NCBI RefSeq assembly: GCF_947496875.1
Contig: NZ_CANMEH010000006.1
Location: forward strand, 140,680 to 204,679
DNA from: an uncultured Paracoccus sp.
GTDB lineage: Bacteria > Pseudomonadota > Alphaproteobacteria > Rhodobacterales > Rhodobacteraceae
Length of the DNA stretch: 64,000 bases
Direction of reading: 5' to 3'
Shown here: one piece after another, positions 16,405 to 25,453 of the stretch
Layout: each line of letters starts with the position of its first letter
How positions within the stretch are numbered: position 1 is the stretch's first letter
Position numbers and translations under genes: made by a program
The notes under the pieces: generated by a model
Databases searched by the model: none
What the model was told of the DNA's origin: nothing
What the model saw: only the letters and a program-made list of their open reading frames with translations

Positions 16405-17451
16405 ATGCGCGTCGGCGTGCTGACCTTTCACCGCTGCATCAACTACGGGTCGTACTGGCAGGCACGCTGTCTGGTGCAGGGCATCGCCGCGCGCGGCCAT
16501 GAGGCGGTCCTGCTGGACCACCGGTCCTGCGCGGTCACCTCGCGGGAATGGCGCTATGCGTTCCAGCCGCTGTTGCCCGACCGCAGCGGCCGGGCCGACA
16601 TCCGCCGCTATGGCGTCAAGCTGCGGCGGTTCCTGGATGCGTTCCGCGACCTGCCGCTGTCGCACCCCTTCGATCTGGACGACCGGAACGGGGCGCCGCC
16701 GGCGGATCTGGTGGTGATCGGCAGCGACGAGGTGCTGAACCTCAGCCATCCTTGGTACGGCGGCAAGCCGATCTTCTGGGGAGAGGGGCTGCGGGCGCCG
16801 CGCCGGGTGACCTACGCGGCCAGTTGCGGCAATTATGACGCGCAGGTCGGCCTCGCGCCCGAGTGGCGGGCGGCGCTGGCCGGGCTGGACGCGGTGTCGG
16901 TGCGCGACCAGAACACCCGCACCCTGGTGGCGACCGCCACCGGGCAGGAGCCTGAGATGGTGCTGGACCCGGTGCTGCAATTCCCGCCCGCGGTGCGGCC
17001 GGCGGAGGAAGGCGCGCCCTATCTGCTGGTCTATGGCCATCACATCCCCGACTGGTTCGCGGATCGGGTGCAGGCCGAGGCAAGGCGCCGCGGCTGGCGG
17101 ATGATCAGCGTCGGCTATCGCAACGACTGGGCCGACGAGCAGCGGCTCGAGGCCGGTCCGCTGGAGTTCGCGGCCCTGGTCGCCGGGGCCAGCGGCATGG
17201 CGACCACCTATTTCCACGGCTGCGTCTTTGCGCTGGTCAACGGCGTGCCGCTGGTCTGCGCGCCGTCCGATTACCGGTGGAACAAGCTGCGCGACCTGAC
17301 GGCGCTGCTGGGACTTGACCGGCAGCTGACCTTTGCCGATCGCGATCCGGCCGAGATTGCGGCCGCGCTGGATGCCCCGGCCGACGTACAGGCACGGCTG
17401 GCGGCGCTGCGCGCCCAGTCCGACGCCTATCTGGACCGGGTGCTGGCATGA
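16405..17451 (+). CDS. Polysaccharide pyruvyl transferase family protein
   Basis: This 348-residue GT-B-like protein is predicted to transfer pyruvate ketals from phosphoenolpyruvate to a surface sugar, or to act as a related transferase. The N-terminus RVGVLTFHRCINYGSYWQA (residues 2-20) has the N-(Y/F)-G-(S/A) loop of the family. VVIGSDEVLNLSHPWY (about 97-112) is the usual GSDQ-type block, VRDQNT the middle motif, and SGMATTYFHGCVFAL (about 259-273) the C-terminal S-x-R/T-x-H-G block. It overlaps the downstream FrhB-like gene by 4 bp. Such pairs occur in exopolysaccharide clusters, so the two probably modify the same glycan. Confidence 0.83.
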   Translation: MRVGVLTFHRCINYGSYWQARCLVQGIAARGHEAVLLDHRSCAVTSREWRYAFQPLLPDRSGRADIRRYGVKLRRFLDAFRDLPLSHPFDLDDRNGAPPADLVVIGSDEVLNLSHPWYGGKPIFWGEGLRAPRRVTYAASCGNYDAQVGLAPEWRAALAGLDAVSVRDQNTRTLVATATGQEPEMVLDPVLQFPPAVRPAEEGAPYLLVYGHHIPDWFADRVQAEARRRGWRMISVGYRNDWADEQRLEAGPLEFAALVAGASGMATTYFHGCVFALVNGVPLVCAPSDYRWNKLRDLTALLGLDRQLTFADRDPAEIAAALDAPADVQARLAALRAQSDAYLDRVLA

Positions 17452-18851
17452 CCAACGCCCCGCCGGTCGTCAGTCCCGGGCAGATCGTCCGGTCCGGCCT
17501 GTGCATCGGCTGCGGTGTCTGCGTGGCCGACCAGCAGCAGGCCCGCATGGCCTGGGACCGGTTCGGCCAGTTGAAGCCGGACGGACCGGCTGACTGGCGC
17601 GACGCCCCGGATCCCCGGTTCTCCGCCATCTGCCCGTTTTCCCCTGCCGCCGCGGACGAGGACGAGATCGCCGCCGCCCGGCTGGCCGATGCGCCGCTGC
17701 ACGACGACCGCATCGGCCGGCATGTCAGCTGCCATGTGGGGGCGGTGGTCGAACCGCCGTTCCGGCCGGCCGGCAGCTCGGGCGGCATGGTCAGCTGGGT
17801 CGCCGCAGAACTGATGCGGCGCGGCGAGGTCGATGCCGTGCTGCACGTCCACCCGCGCCCGCAGCGAAAGGGGGCAAACGGGCCGTTCTTCGGCTACCGC
17901 ATCGCCCGGACCGTGGACGACCTGCTGGCGGGTGCCCGGTCCCGCTATCACCCCGTCCACCTCGCCGACGTGCTGGCCGAGGTGCGGCGCGTGCCGGGCC
18001 GGTATGCGGTGGTGGGCATTCCGTGCTTCATCAAGGCCGTGCATCTGGCCCGCGCGCAGGACCCGGTGCTGGCCGAGCGCATCGGCTTTACCCTCGGCCT
18101 GTTCTGCGGCCACATGAAGAGCGCGCGGTTCGTGACCAGCTTCGCCTGGCAGCTCGGCGCCGATCCGGACCGGGTGCAGGCCGTCGAATATCGGCGCAAG
18201 GACGAGGGCCGGCCGGCGAACTGGTACACCGCCCACCTGACGCTGGATGGCGGCGAGACGGTGCAGCAGGACTGGTGGCATCTGGCCGATGGCGACTGGG
18301 GAGCCGGCTATTTCCAGAACAGCGCCTGCAACTGGTGCGACGACGTGGTGGCCGAGACGGCCGACATCAGCTTTGGCGATGCCTGGGTCGAGCCCTATTC
18401 GTCGGACGGCCGGGGCACGAATGTCGTCGTCGTCCGCACGCCGCTGATGCGGGAGCTGGTGCAGCACGGGCTGGCGACCGGACGGCTGGAACTGTCCGAG
18501 GTGGATGCCGATTTCATCGTCGGGACCCAGGCCGCCGGGTTCCGGCAGCGGCGCGAGGGGCTGGCCTATCGCCTGACCTGGCGGCGCCGGGGTATCTGTC
18601 CGCGCAAGCGCGTGGTCGCCTCGGCTGCGGGGCTGTCCTGGCGCCGCAAGCTGGTCTATCGGCTGCGCGCCGCGATCAGCCGCGATTCACACCGGATGGC
18701 CGATCTCGCGCTGCGGGCCGGGCGACCGGGGATTTATCTGCGCTGGGCCTGGGCGGCGTATCGCCTGTACGAGGGCGCCGTCTACGGGCGCGGGCGCTGG
18801 GGAACGGTGTTCGACTACGCCGAACGGGTGTGGTGCAAATCCCGGTCGTGA
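17448..18851 (+). CDS. FrhB/FdhB-like (coenzyme F420 hydrogenase beta subunit family) iron-sulphur protein
   Basis: A 467-residue protein of the F420 hydrogenase/dehydrogenase beta-subunit family. A ferredoxin-like CIGCGVC motif (about 21-27) with a distant ICPFSP proline-linked cysteine opens the protein. PAGSSGGMVSWVAAELM (about 107-123), VGIPCFIKAV (about 190-199) and the FCGH block follow, and C-terminal CNWCDD may hold a second cluster. In non-F420 organisms these homologues accompany pyruvyltransferases and are thought to be flavin-dependent sugar-modifying oxidoreductases. It overlaps the pyruvyltransferase gene by 4 bp. The basic C-terminus (about 380-420) is unexplained. Nothing else here points to F420. 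Confidence 0.8.
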   Translation: MTNAPPVVSPGQIVRSGLCIGCGVCVADQQQARMAWDRFGQLKPDGPADWRDAPDPRFSAICPFSPAAADEDEIAAARLADAPLHDDRIGRHVSCHVGAVVEPPFRPAGSSGGMVSWVAAELMRRGEVDAVLHVHPRPQRKGANGPFFGYRIARTVDDLLAGARSRYHPVHLADVLAEVRRVPGRYAVVGIPCFIKAVHLARAQDPVLAERIGFTLGLFCGHMKSARFVTSFAWQLGADPDRVQAVEYRRKDEGRPANWYTAHLTLDGGETVQQDWWHLADGDWGAGYFQNSACNWCDDVVAETADISFGDAWVEPYSSDGRGTNVVVVRTPLMRELVQHGLATGRLELSEVDADFIVGTQAAGFRQRREGLAYRLTWRRRGICPRKRVVASAAGLSWRRKLVYRLRAAISRDSHRMADLALRAGRPGIYLRWAWAAYRLYEGAVYGRGRWGTVFDYAERVWCKSRS

Positions 18852-18980
18852 GGGTGCTCAGCCGAGCCGCCCCCGGCGCTTTTCGACAGGCCCTGATGCG
18901 GATGGGCGGGACGGGCTTCTCCTTGTGGAAGGACTCGGGCGACGTGGCTTGTTCCCGATCCGGCGCGCGACCCGGTTATT

Positions 18981-19913
18981 TCAATGCGGACGCGTCCACA
19001 GCCCGTCACGCGCGACATCCATCTGAACGGCCCTGCGGCTGCGCAGCGCATCGCCCTTGGCCGCCGTGATTAGTGCCAGCTTGGTGGGTAGGGTCGTGCC
19101 GATGCGGCGGCGATAGGCCTCGGGTCCGCCGGACCGGATCCGCAGGCCGATCGCCCGATAGATCCGAAGCGCGGCGGCGATCGACCAGGCGGCCCGGTAG
19201 GGCAGGGCTGCCAGCCCGATCCGGGCCGACGCGTAATAGGGTTCGGCCATGTCCAGCAGACGCAGCGTTGCCGCATGGACCGCCGCCGGCGGGGTCGCGG
19301 CGCGGGGGTCCGGAACCGCGCCGTCCAGCCATTCGCCGGGCAGGTAGACCCGGCCCATCCGGGCATCGTCCATGACGTCCCGGGCGATGTTCGTCATCTG
19401 GAACGCCAGCCCCAGATCGCAGGCCCGGTCCAGCACCGCATCGTCGCGCACACCCATCACTCGCGCCATCATCACCCCCACGACGCCTGCCACATGGTAG
19501 CAGTAGCGAAGCGTGTCCTCGGCCGTGGCATAGCGGCGCCCGGCCACATCCATGGCGAACCCGTCGATCAGGTCCAGCGGCCAGCGGTCGGGAAAGTCGT
19601 GCCGGCGCGCGACGTGGCGCAGCGCCTGGAACGGGGCAGGGACAGGACCATCGCCGTGCAGCGCGCGCAGGGTGTCGGCCCGCAGCGCCTGCAACCGCTC
19701 GGCCGCGTCTGGCGGCGTCAGCCCGGCGCCCCCCATATCCTGACCGTCAATCACGTCGTCGGCGTAGCGGCACCAGGCGTACAGCATGACCGTGTCCTGC
19801 CGCATCGCCGCCGGCATCAGCAGCGAGGCGGCGGCAAAGCTCTTTGATCCCTTGCGGATCACCTCGCCGCTGTCGCGGGCCAGTCGATGATCGGTCGCCG
19901 GTGCCGCGGTCAC
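18981..19913 (-). CDS. crtB: Phytoene synthase
   Basis: Condenses two geranylgeranyl diphosphates to 15-cis-phytoene. The 310-residue protein has the first Asp-rich motif DDVID at 52-56, after LYAWCRYA, and the second in NIARDVMDD (about 172-180). The end, GLWTRPH, and the stretch GVMMARVMGVRDD match Paracoccus CrtB closely. GTG at 19913 is chosen because it overlaps the crtZ stop as GTGA, continuing the overlaps of crtW-crtZ-crtB; an in-frame start at 19940 would add nine residues inside crtZ. It is the last gene of this carotenoid sub-operon, and the enzyme catalyses the first committed step although it is encoded last. Confidence 0.96.
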   Translation of the reverse strand: MTAAPATDHRLARDSGEVIRKGSKSFAAASLLMPAAMRQDTVMLYAWCRYADDVIDGQDMGGAGLTPPDAAERLQALRADTLRALHGDGPVPAPFQALRHVARRHDFPDRWPLDLIDGFAMDVAGRRYATAEDTLRYCYHVAGVVGVMMARVMGVRDDAVLDRACDLGLAFQMTNIARDVMDDARMGRVYLPGEWLDGAVPDPRAATPPAAVHAATLRLLDMAEPYYASARIGLAALPYRAAWSIAAALRIYRAIGLRIRSGGPEAYRRRIGTTLPTKLALITAAKGDALRSRRAVQMDVARDGLWTRPH

Positions 19914-20440
19914 ACCTGATCCTGCCGGTCGGGGTTCCACGCGTCGGGGTGGGCCGAGGCGCGCTTTGCCAGCACGCCCGAGCGTCTCAGGCGGTCCTTC
20001 AGCCCGTCCACCTTGGGGGCGTACAGGAACCCGAAGGACACGCAGTCCTCGCGCCCCTCGACCGCGTGATGCAGCCGGTGTGCCTGGTACAGGCGCCGCA
20101 GATAGCCCCGCCTGGGGACATGCCGGAACGGCCAGCGCTGGTGGACCAGCCCGTCATGAACAAAGAAATACAGCAGCCCGTAGACCAGCATGCCCATCGC
20201 CACCCACCACAGCGGCGCCCACCAGGCCGATCCGACGATGAACAGCAGGATCGACAGCCCGGCAAACACGATCGCGTACAGGTCGTTCTTTTCGAACGGG
20301 CCGTGCGTCACCTCGTGGTGGGACGCGTGCCAGCCCCAGCCGAGCGGGCCGTGCATGACCCAGCGATGCACCGCATAGGCGACGAATTCCATCACGGCAA
20401 CAGTCGCAACGATGATGAAGATGGGGGCAAGCACGCTCAT
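19910..20440 (-). CDS. crtZ: Beta-carotene 3-hydroxylase
   Basis: Membrane di-iron hydroxylase that adds 3-hydroxyl groups to beta-ionone rings, giving zeaxanthin or, with CrtW, astaxanthin. The 176-residue protein has the histidine clusters HRWVMH (25-30), HASHH (38-42), HDGLVH and HRLHH, with membrane helices between them. It is slightly longer than the roughly 160-residue Paracoccus enzyme, mainly at the C-terminus. The ATG at 20440 overlaps the crtW stop as ATGA; the longer upstream reading would run into crtW. It is coupled at both ends to crtW and crtB. Confidence 0.96.
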   Translation of the reverse strand: MSVLAPIFIIVATVAVMEFVAYAVHRWVMHGPLGWGWHASHHEVTHGPFEKNDLYAIVFAGLSILLFIVGSAWWAPLWWVAMGMLVYGLLYFFVHDGLVHQRWPFRHVPRRGYLRRLYQAHRLHHAVEGREDCVSFGFLYAPKVDGLKDRLRRSGVLAKRASAHPDAWNPDRQDQV

Positions 20441-21183
20441 CCCGCGCTCCGCTGCAGCCGTGTCCGCGGCAGCCGCCACCAGGGCACGGTGGGGTACAGG
20501 TGATGTTCGTGATGATACCCGCCGAAATGATAGCAGCTGAGCAGCGAGGCCAGATCGTTCATCCGCGGCGAACGGGCATTGTGCCGGTCCGGAAACGGGG
20601 TGTCGTCCCGGCGGTGCGGCATCCAGGTGCCGAAAACAAACAGCTGGACCGAGGCAAGGATGGAGGGGAGCGCCCAGAACAGCACATAGGGCCAGCGATC
20701 CCCCAGGATCAGCGCGTAGAGTACCGTCGCGCTGCCCAGCAGCCAGAATTCGCGCCAGCCGAAGTACTGCCGCACGAACGCGACGTACCAGCGGACCGGG
20801 CCGCCCGGCGCGAAATCGGGGTCGTCGTCGGACCCGGGCGACCGGTGGTGGCGCATGTGCTGGACGATCATGCGCCGGAACGAGAATCCGGCATAGAGCG
20901 CCAGGGTCAGCGTGCCGATCGCGGCGTTCAGCCGCGGTCGCCCGGGCGCCACCGCGCCATGCATCGCGTCATGCGCGATGATGAACAGGCCGACCGACAG
21001 CCATGTCAGTGCGACAAATATGAACGCGGCCAGGATCGGGTGCGCGGGGGCATCCAGATGCCAGACCGCACCGACATGCAGGACAAGCCAGGCGAGCACG
21101 ATCAGCAGCGATGTCCCCAGCCCGATCAGGGTCTGGCGCTGGCGGGACAGGGCGGGAACGGGGACGGACACGGGGGCAGTCAC
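20437..21183 (-). CDS. crtW: Beta-carotene 4-ketolase
   Basis: Membrane-bound di-iron oxygenase that introduces 4-keto groups, making canthaxanthin from beta-carotene or astaxanthin with CrtZ. The 248-residue protein carries HDAMH (71-75), HMRHH (109-113) followed by a DDDPD acidic stretch, and HHEHH near residue 219. WLSVGLFIIAHDAMHG and ALILGDRW match Paracoccus CrtW almost exactly. The GTG at 21183 has GGAGAG 5 bases upstream and is the best start. It leads the crtW-crtZ-crtB set, and its promoter must lie in the 90-bp gap shared with the divergent photolyase gene. Confidence 0.96.
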   Translation of the reverse strand: MTAPVSVPVPALSRQRQTLIGLGTSLLIVLAWLVLHVGAVWHLDAPAHPILAAFIFVALTWLSVGLFIIAHDAMHGAVAPGRPRLNAAIGTLTLALYAGFSFRRMIVQHMRHHRSPGSDDDPDFAPGGPVRWYVAFVRQYFGWREFWLLGSATVLYALILGDRWPYVLFWALPSILASVQLFVFGTWMPHRRDDTPFPDRHNARSPRMNDLASLLSCYHFGGYHHEHHLYPTVPWWRLPRTRLQRSAG

Positions 21184-21212
21184 GACAACTCTCCGCCGGT
21201 GGCGCTGGCTGT

Positions 21213-21224
21213 CCCTATCTAGGG
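21213..21224. promoter_or_regulatory. CCCTA-TC-TAGGG palindrome between crtW and photolyase
   Basis: A perfect 5-bp inverted repeat with a 2-base centre lies in the 90-bp gap between the divergent starts of crtW (21183) and the photolyase gene (21274). The location suits an operator shared by both genes. No known binding site is recognised, and GC-rich DNA yields short palindromes by chance. Confidence 0.3.
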
Positions 21225-21273
21225 CGCGCGCGGCGTTCCGGCAAGGCGGTGCAACCTTCCGGAGGCTGGCAGG

Positions 21274-22749
21274 TTGGCAGGGGACGACGGCGGAACGGGG
21301 GTGGCCAGGGTGACGACGATCTGCTGGTTCCGACGCGATCTGCGTCTGACCGACAACCTGGCCCTGACCGCGGCGGCGGAACGCGGGCCGGTGCTCGCGC
21401 TGTTCGTGGTGGACGAGGTGCTGACGGCTCAGGGTGCGGCAACCCGCTGGCGGCTGGGCCGGTCGCTGGCGGCGCTTGCCGGCGAGCTTGGCGCGCGCGG
21501 CGGCGGCTTGACGATCCGCCACGGACCGGCGGCCGAGACCGTGGCCCGGGTCGCGGCGGACCACGGCGCGGACGAGGTTCACGCAACCGACTGGCCCGAG
21601 CCGTCGCGCCATGCCGCCGATCACCGGGTGGCAGACCTGTTGGCACGGGACGGCCGCCGGCTGGTTCTGCATGCCGGTCACACGCTGGTGCCGCCGCACC
21701 GGATCCGCACCGGATCGGGCGGCGTCTACAAGGTCTATACTCCCTTTGCCCGCGCCATCCGCGCGCACGGGGTGCCCGACGCCGTGCCGGTGCCGCCCGG
21801 ACTGAAGCTGGTGGCGCACCCGGCCGATGCGGTGCCCGATCTCGCCCCGGACATGAACCGCGGCGCGGCGGTGCTGGATCGGCACGCCGGCCCGACGGGC
21901 GAGGCCGCGGCGCTTGACCGGCTGAACGCATTCCTGCCCGCTGCTGGAGGCTATCATCAGGACCGGGACCGTCCGGACCGGCCCGGTGCCACGTCGGAAC
22001 TGTCCGAGGCGCTGGCCGTGGGCGAGATCTCGCCCTGCACCATCTGGGCAGCCGCCCGGCGGCACCTGGACGACCCCGCGCTGTCGGCGCCCGCGGAAAA
22101 GTTCATGGCAGAGGTGATCTGGCGTGATTTCGCCTGGCATCTGCTGGCCGCCTATCCGACCTTGCCGACCCACGCGTGGCGGCCCGCGTTCGCCGCCTTT
22201 CCGTACCGCCGCGACGCGCATGACGAAGCCGCTTGGACGCGCGCGGTCACGGGCGAACCGCTGGTCGATGCGGGGCTGCGCGAGATGTTCGTGACCGGCC
22301 GCATGCACAACCGTGTGCGGATGGCGGTGGCCAGCTATCTCGTCAAGCACCTGCTGATCGACTGGCGGGTCGGGCTGGCCTGGTTCGCCGACACGCTGAC
22401 CGACTGGGACCCGGCCTCGAACGCGATGAACTGGCAGTGGGTCGCGGGCAGCGGCCCGGATGCCGCCCCGTTCTTTCGCATCTTCAACCCCGCCACGCAG
22501 GCCGCGCGGTTCGACCCGGACGGCACCTATCGCCGCCGCTGGCTGTGGGACTGGCAAGGCAGCACCTCACCCGACGCAGGAGACTATTTCGAGGCGGTGC
22601 CGCGGTCTTGGGGGCTGGATCCGGACTATCCCTATCCGCCGCCGCCGGTGGTGGACCTCAAGGCCGGACGGGCCCGCGCGTTGGCGGCGTTGGCGCGGAT
22701 GAAGCGGGCCCAGACCGACCCGGACAGTGCCGCCGGCGCGCCCCCATAG
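21274..22749 (+). CDS. phrB: Cryptochrome/DNA photolyase family protein (CPD photolyase-like)
   Basis: Light-driven repair of cyclobutane pyrimidine dimers with FAD as catalytic cofactor. The N-terminal antenna domain begins with WFRRDLRLTDN (about 18-28). The FAD domain contains EVIWRDFAWHLL, GMRE-like GLREMFVTGRMHNRVRM, and the class I CPD block SNAMNWQWVAGSGPDAAPFF (20 residues) before FRIFNP. A TTG at 21274 has GGAGG eight bases upstream; GTG at 21301 or 21310 would give a more typical short N-terminus, so the start is uncertain. The gene lies on the opposite strand between the two halves of the carotenoid cluster, divergent from crtW and convergent with crtI, 20 bp apart. Confidence 0.92.
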   Translation: MAGDDGGTGVARVTTICWFRRDLRLTDNLALTAAAERGPVLALFVVDEVLTAQGAATRWRLGRSLAALAGELGARGGGLTIRHGPAAETVARVAADHGADEVHATDWPEPSRHAADHRVADLLARDGRRLVLHAGHTLVPPHRIRTGSGGVYKVYTPFARAIRAHGVPDAVPVPPGLKLVAHPADAVPDLAPDMNRGAAVLDRHAGPTGEAAALDRLNAFLPAAGGYHQDRDRPDRPGATSELSEALAVGEISPCTIWAAARRHLDDPALSAPAEKFMAEVIWRDFAWHLLAAYPTLPTHAWRPAFAAFPYRRDAHDEAAWTRAVTGEPLVDAGLREMFVTGRMHNRVRMAVASYLVKHLLIDWRVGLAWFADTLTDWDPASNAMNWQWVAGSGPDAAPFFRIFNPATQAARFDPDGTYRRRWLWDWQGSTSPDAGDYFEAVPRSWGLDPDYPYPPPPVVDLKAGRARALAALARMKRAQTDPDSAAGAPP

Positions 22750-22769
22750 CCGCCGCGGGCAGCGCCATC

Positions 22770-24269
22770 TCAGCGACCGGCGTCGGCCAGCATCAGCCCC
22801 GCCGTGGCCTTGGCCGATCCGACCACGCCCGGGATCCCTGCGCCCGGATGGGTGCCGGCGCCCACGATATAGACGTTGCGGATCCGGTCGTCGCGGTTGT
22901 GCGGCCGGAACCACGCCGATTGCGTCAGGATCGGCTCGACCGAAAAGGCACTGCCGTGGTGGGCGTTCAGTTGCGACGCGAAATCGGCCGGGGTGAACAC
23001 GAACCGGGTGGTCAGGGACCGGCGCAGGTTCGGGATCAGCCGTTCCTCCAGCGTGGCCAGGATGCGGTCGGCGTAACGCTCGCCCTCGGCCGCCCAGTCG
23101 ACCGCGGCGCGGCCCAGATGCGGGACCGGCGCCAGGACGTAATGCGTCGACATGCCGGGCGGCGCCATGTCGGGATCGGTCACCGAGGGCGAATGGAGGT
23201 ACAGGGAATAATCCGGCGGAAGGGCGGGGCCGCGGAAGATCTCGTTGACCAGCTCGCGATAACGCGGACCGAACAGGACCATGTGGTGGGCCAGCCCGTC
23301 GGGCAGGTGATCCAGACCGAAATGGCAGACGAACAGTGACATGGACCAGCGCTTGCGGCCCAGGCTGCGGGCCATGCGCTGGCCGCGCTCGGTCCCGCCC
23401 AGCAGGTCGCGGTAATGGTGCATCACGTCGGCGTTTGAGGCGACCCGGTCGCAGGCGATGTGCCGTCCGTCGGCCAGCGTCACCCCGGTCGCGCGATCGG
23501 CCGCGACCTCGACCCGGGCGACCTTGGCGTTCAGTTCCAGATGGCCGCCCAGCCGCTGGAAATGCCGGGCCATGCCCGCGACCAGCGCGTTGGTGCCGCC
23601 CTTGGCGAACCACACGCCGCCCTTGCGTTCCAGGGCATGGATCAGCAGGTAGATCGAGCTGGTCGAGAACGGGTTGCCGCCGACCAGCAGCGAATGAAAG
23701 CTGAAGGCCTGCCGCAGCTTGGGGTGGCGGATGAAGCGCGACACGACCGCATAGACGGAGCGATAGGCCTGCAGCCTGACCAGCTGCGGCGCCACCCGCA
23801 TCATGTCCGAGATCGACAGGAACGGCACCGTGCCCAGCTTGTCATACCCTTCGGCCATCACCTCGCGCGAATAGGCCAGAAAGCGGCGATACCCCTCGAC
23901 ATCCTCGGGGCTGATGGCCCGGATCGCCGCCTCGATCTGCGCCTGGTCGTCGGCGTATTCGAAGGTGCTGCCGTCGGGAAAGACCAGCCGGTAATAGGGC
24001 TCGACCGGCAGCAGGGTCACGTCAGCCTGCATCCGGTGGCCCGAGACGGACCACAACTGCTCCAATGCGTCCGGGTCGGTGATCACGGTCGGGCCCGCGT
24101 CGAAGACATGGCCCTGACGGTGCCAGACATAGGCGCGGCCGCCGGGCTTGTCCCGCGCCTCGATCAGGACGACGCGCTGTCCGGCCGCCTGCAGGCGGAT
24201 GGACAGCGCCAGCCCGCCCATACCGGCGCCGATCACAACTGCGTCGCATCGGTCCGGCATGGGCATCAT
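22770..24269 (-). CDS. crtI: Phytoene desaturase
   Basis: FAD enzyme that desaturates phytoene in four steps to lycopene. The 499-residue protein has the N-terminal dinucleotide-binding segment VVIGAGMGGLALSIRL followed by EARDKPGGRAYVW (about residues 11-45). The C-terminal carotenoid-desaturase signature YIVGAGTHPGAGIPGVVGSA (about 470-489) is complete. Its length matches Paracoccus CrtI (about 500). ATG at 24269 overlaps the crtY stop as ATGA; ATGs at 24266 and 24260 are alternatives. It is the last gene of the crtE-crtX-crtY-crtI sub-operon and ends 20 bp from the convergent photolyase gene. Confidence 0.97.
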   Translation of the reverse strand: MMPMPDRCDAVVIGAGMGGLALSIRLQAAGQRVVLIEARDKPGGRAYVWHRQGHVFDAGPTVITDPDALEQLWSVSGHRMQADVTLLPVEPYYRLVFPDGSTFEYADDQAQIEAAIRAISPEDVEGYRRFLAYSREVMAEGYDKLGTVPFLSISDMMRVAPQLVRLQAYRSVYAVVSRFIRHPKLRQAFSFHSLLVGGNPFSTSSIYLLIHALERKGGVWFAKGGTNALVAGMARHFQRLGGHLELNAKVARVEVAADRATGVTLADGRHIACDRVASNADVMHHYRDLLGGTERGQRMARSLGRKRWSMSLFVCHFGLDHLPDGLAHHMVLFGPRYRELVNEIFRGPALPPDYSLYLHSPSVTDPDMAPPGMSTHYVLAPVPHLGRAAVDWAAEGERYADRILATLEERLIPNLRRSLTTRFVFTPADFASQLNAHHGSAFSVEPILTQSAWFRPHNRDDRIRNVYIVGAGTHPGAGIPGVVGSAKATAGLMLADAGR

Positions 24270-25453
24270 CGGGCACGCTCCTGTCGCAAGGCGGTCAGCA
24301 TCGGTTCTTCGCGCAGGCACGGCAAGGCGGCGCGGATCGGGATCGGGGGCTTGCCCACCAGAATACGAGCCTGGTCGGCGACGGTCAGGTTGCCGGCGTA
24401 GAAGCGTTCGATCAGCGGTTCGGGCAGGCGGTAGAACCGTTCCAGCACGGCCCGCCGCGCATCCGGCGCGGCCCCCTTGAACAGCATCCGGCTGAGTAGC
24501 CGCAGGAAGCGCTGCCGCCGCGCCATGTCCAAGGCCAGTTCGCGCACGGCGGCAAGGACGGTAGCGCTGTCGCCCGGGGTCGCGGCCACCAGATCCGCCA
24601 CAAGCGCGGCTAGGGGCAGCGAATAGCCGGTCACCGGGTGGAACAGCGCGGCCCGCATCCCCACCGGAACCGCGCCGCCCGCCGCGTCGCGCCAGAACGC
24701 GGCCGAATCGAAGGCCATGGCGATCGGCAGCACCCCGCGTTCGCGCCGCCGCGTGGTCCCGGACCAGCCCTGCGCCGCGGCATAGGCGGCGATGCCGTCG
24801 TCGAAATCCGATTCGTCCAGCCGAGGTCCATCGGCATAGCGGGTATCCTCGATCAGGATGCGCTGGGGACCGAAGGGCAGCGTGTAGACAAACCGATAGC
24901 CGTCGCGCTGGTCGACCGTGGCATCCATGATGATCGGACGCTGGCGGCCGTGGGGCTGTTCCGTGTCCAGTTCCACCCCCACGAATTTCTGCCAGCCCAG
25001 AACAAGATAGCGGCGCGGGATCACGCCGGTGGCGTCGATCACGCAGGGGGCAGTCAGCCGTTCGCCGGTGGCAAGCTGCACATGGTCCGCGGTGATCCGC
25101 ACGGCGCGGCGGGCGTGAACCGTCGCGCCCGCTGCCACGGCATCGCGCAGCGACCGGCTGGTCAGGCTGGCATAGCCGGTGTCGAGGTCGCGGCGATAGC
25201 CGGGGAACCGGACCTCCTGCCCCTGCCAGCGATGGGCCACCGCGGGCGCGATCCAGCGCTGGGCGGGTTCCGACAGGTCCGTGTCATGGAACGACCAGGT
25301 GTGGCTGTCGGCGGGATCGGCCGGGGCGATGATCATCACCCGCCGGCCGGGGTCGCGCGCCGCGACGGCCAGCGCGATCAACCCGCTCGCCAGCCCGCCG
25401 CCGACGATCAGCAGATCGGCGTCCTGCCCTGAACTGGGGGCCGTCCGGGTCAT
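24266..25453 (-). CDS. crtY: Lycopene beta-cyclase
   Basis: Cyclises both ends of lycopene to beta-ionone rings, giving beta-carotene, as a flavin-dependent non-redox enzyme. The 395-residue protein begins with the dinucleotide-binding segment DLLIVGGGLASGLIALAV (about 13-30). The CrtY motifs HTWSFHDTDL, VIDATGV, LGWQKFVGVE and ALFHPVTGYSLPLA are all present. It is close in length to Paracoccus CrtY (386). The ATG at 25453 overlaps the crtX stop by 4 bp, and its own stop overlaps crtI, so translation of the three is coupled. Confidence 0.96.
   Translation of the reverse strand: MTRTAPSSGQDADLLIVGGGLASGLIALAVAARDPGRRVMIIAPADPADSHTWSFHDTDLSEPAQRWIAPAVAHRWQGQEVRFPGYRRDLDTGYASLTSRSLRDAVAAGATVHARRAVRITADHVQLATGERLTAPCVIDATGVIPRRYLVLGWQKFVGVELDTEQPHGRQRPIIMDATVDQRDGYRFVYTLPFGPQRILIEDTRYADGPRLDESDFDDGIAAYAAAQGWSGTTRRRERGVLPIAMAFDSAAFWRDAAGGAVPVGMRAALFHPVTGYSLPLAALVADLVAATPGDSATVLAAVRELALDMARRQRFLRLLSRMLFKGAAPDARRAVLERFYRLPEPLIERFYAGNLTVADQARILVGKPPIPIRAALPCLREEPMLTALRQERAR

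Noticed and set aside
17448..18851. Functional coenzyme F420-dependent enzyme
   Set aside because: No F420 biosynthesis gene or partner subunit is present, and homologues in polysaccharide loci of non-F420 organisms are common.
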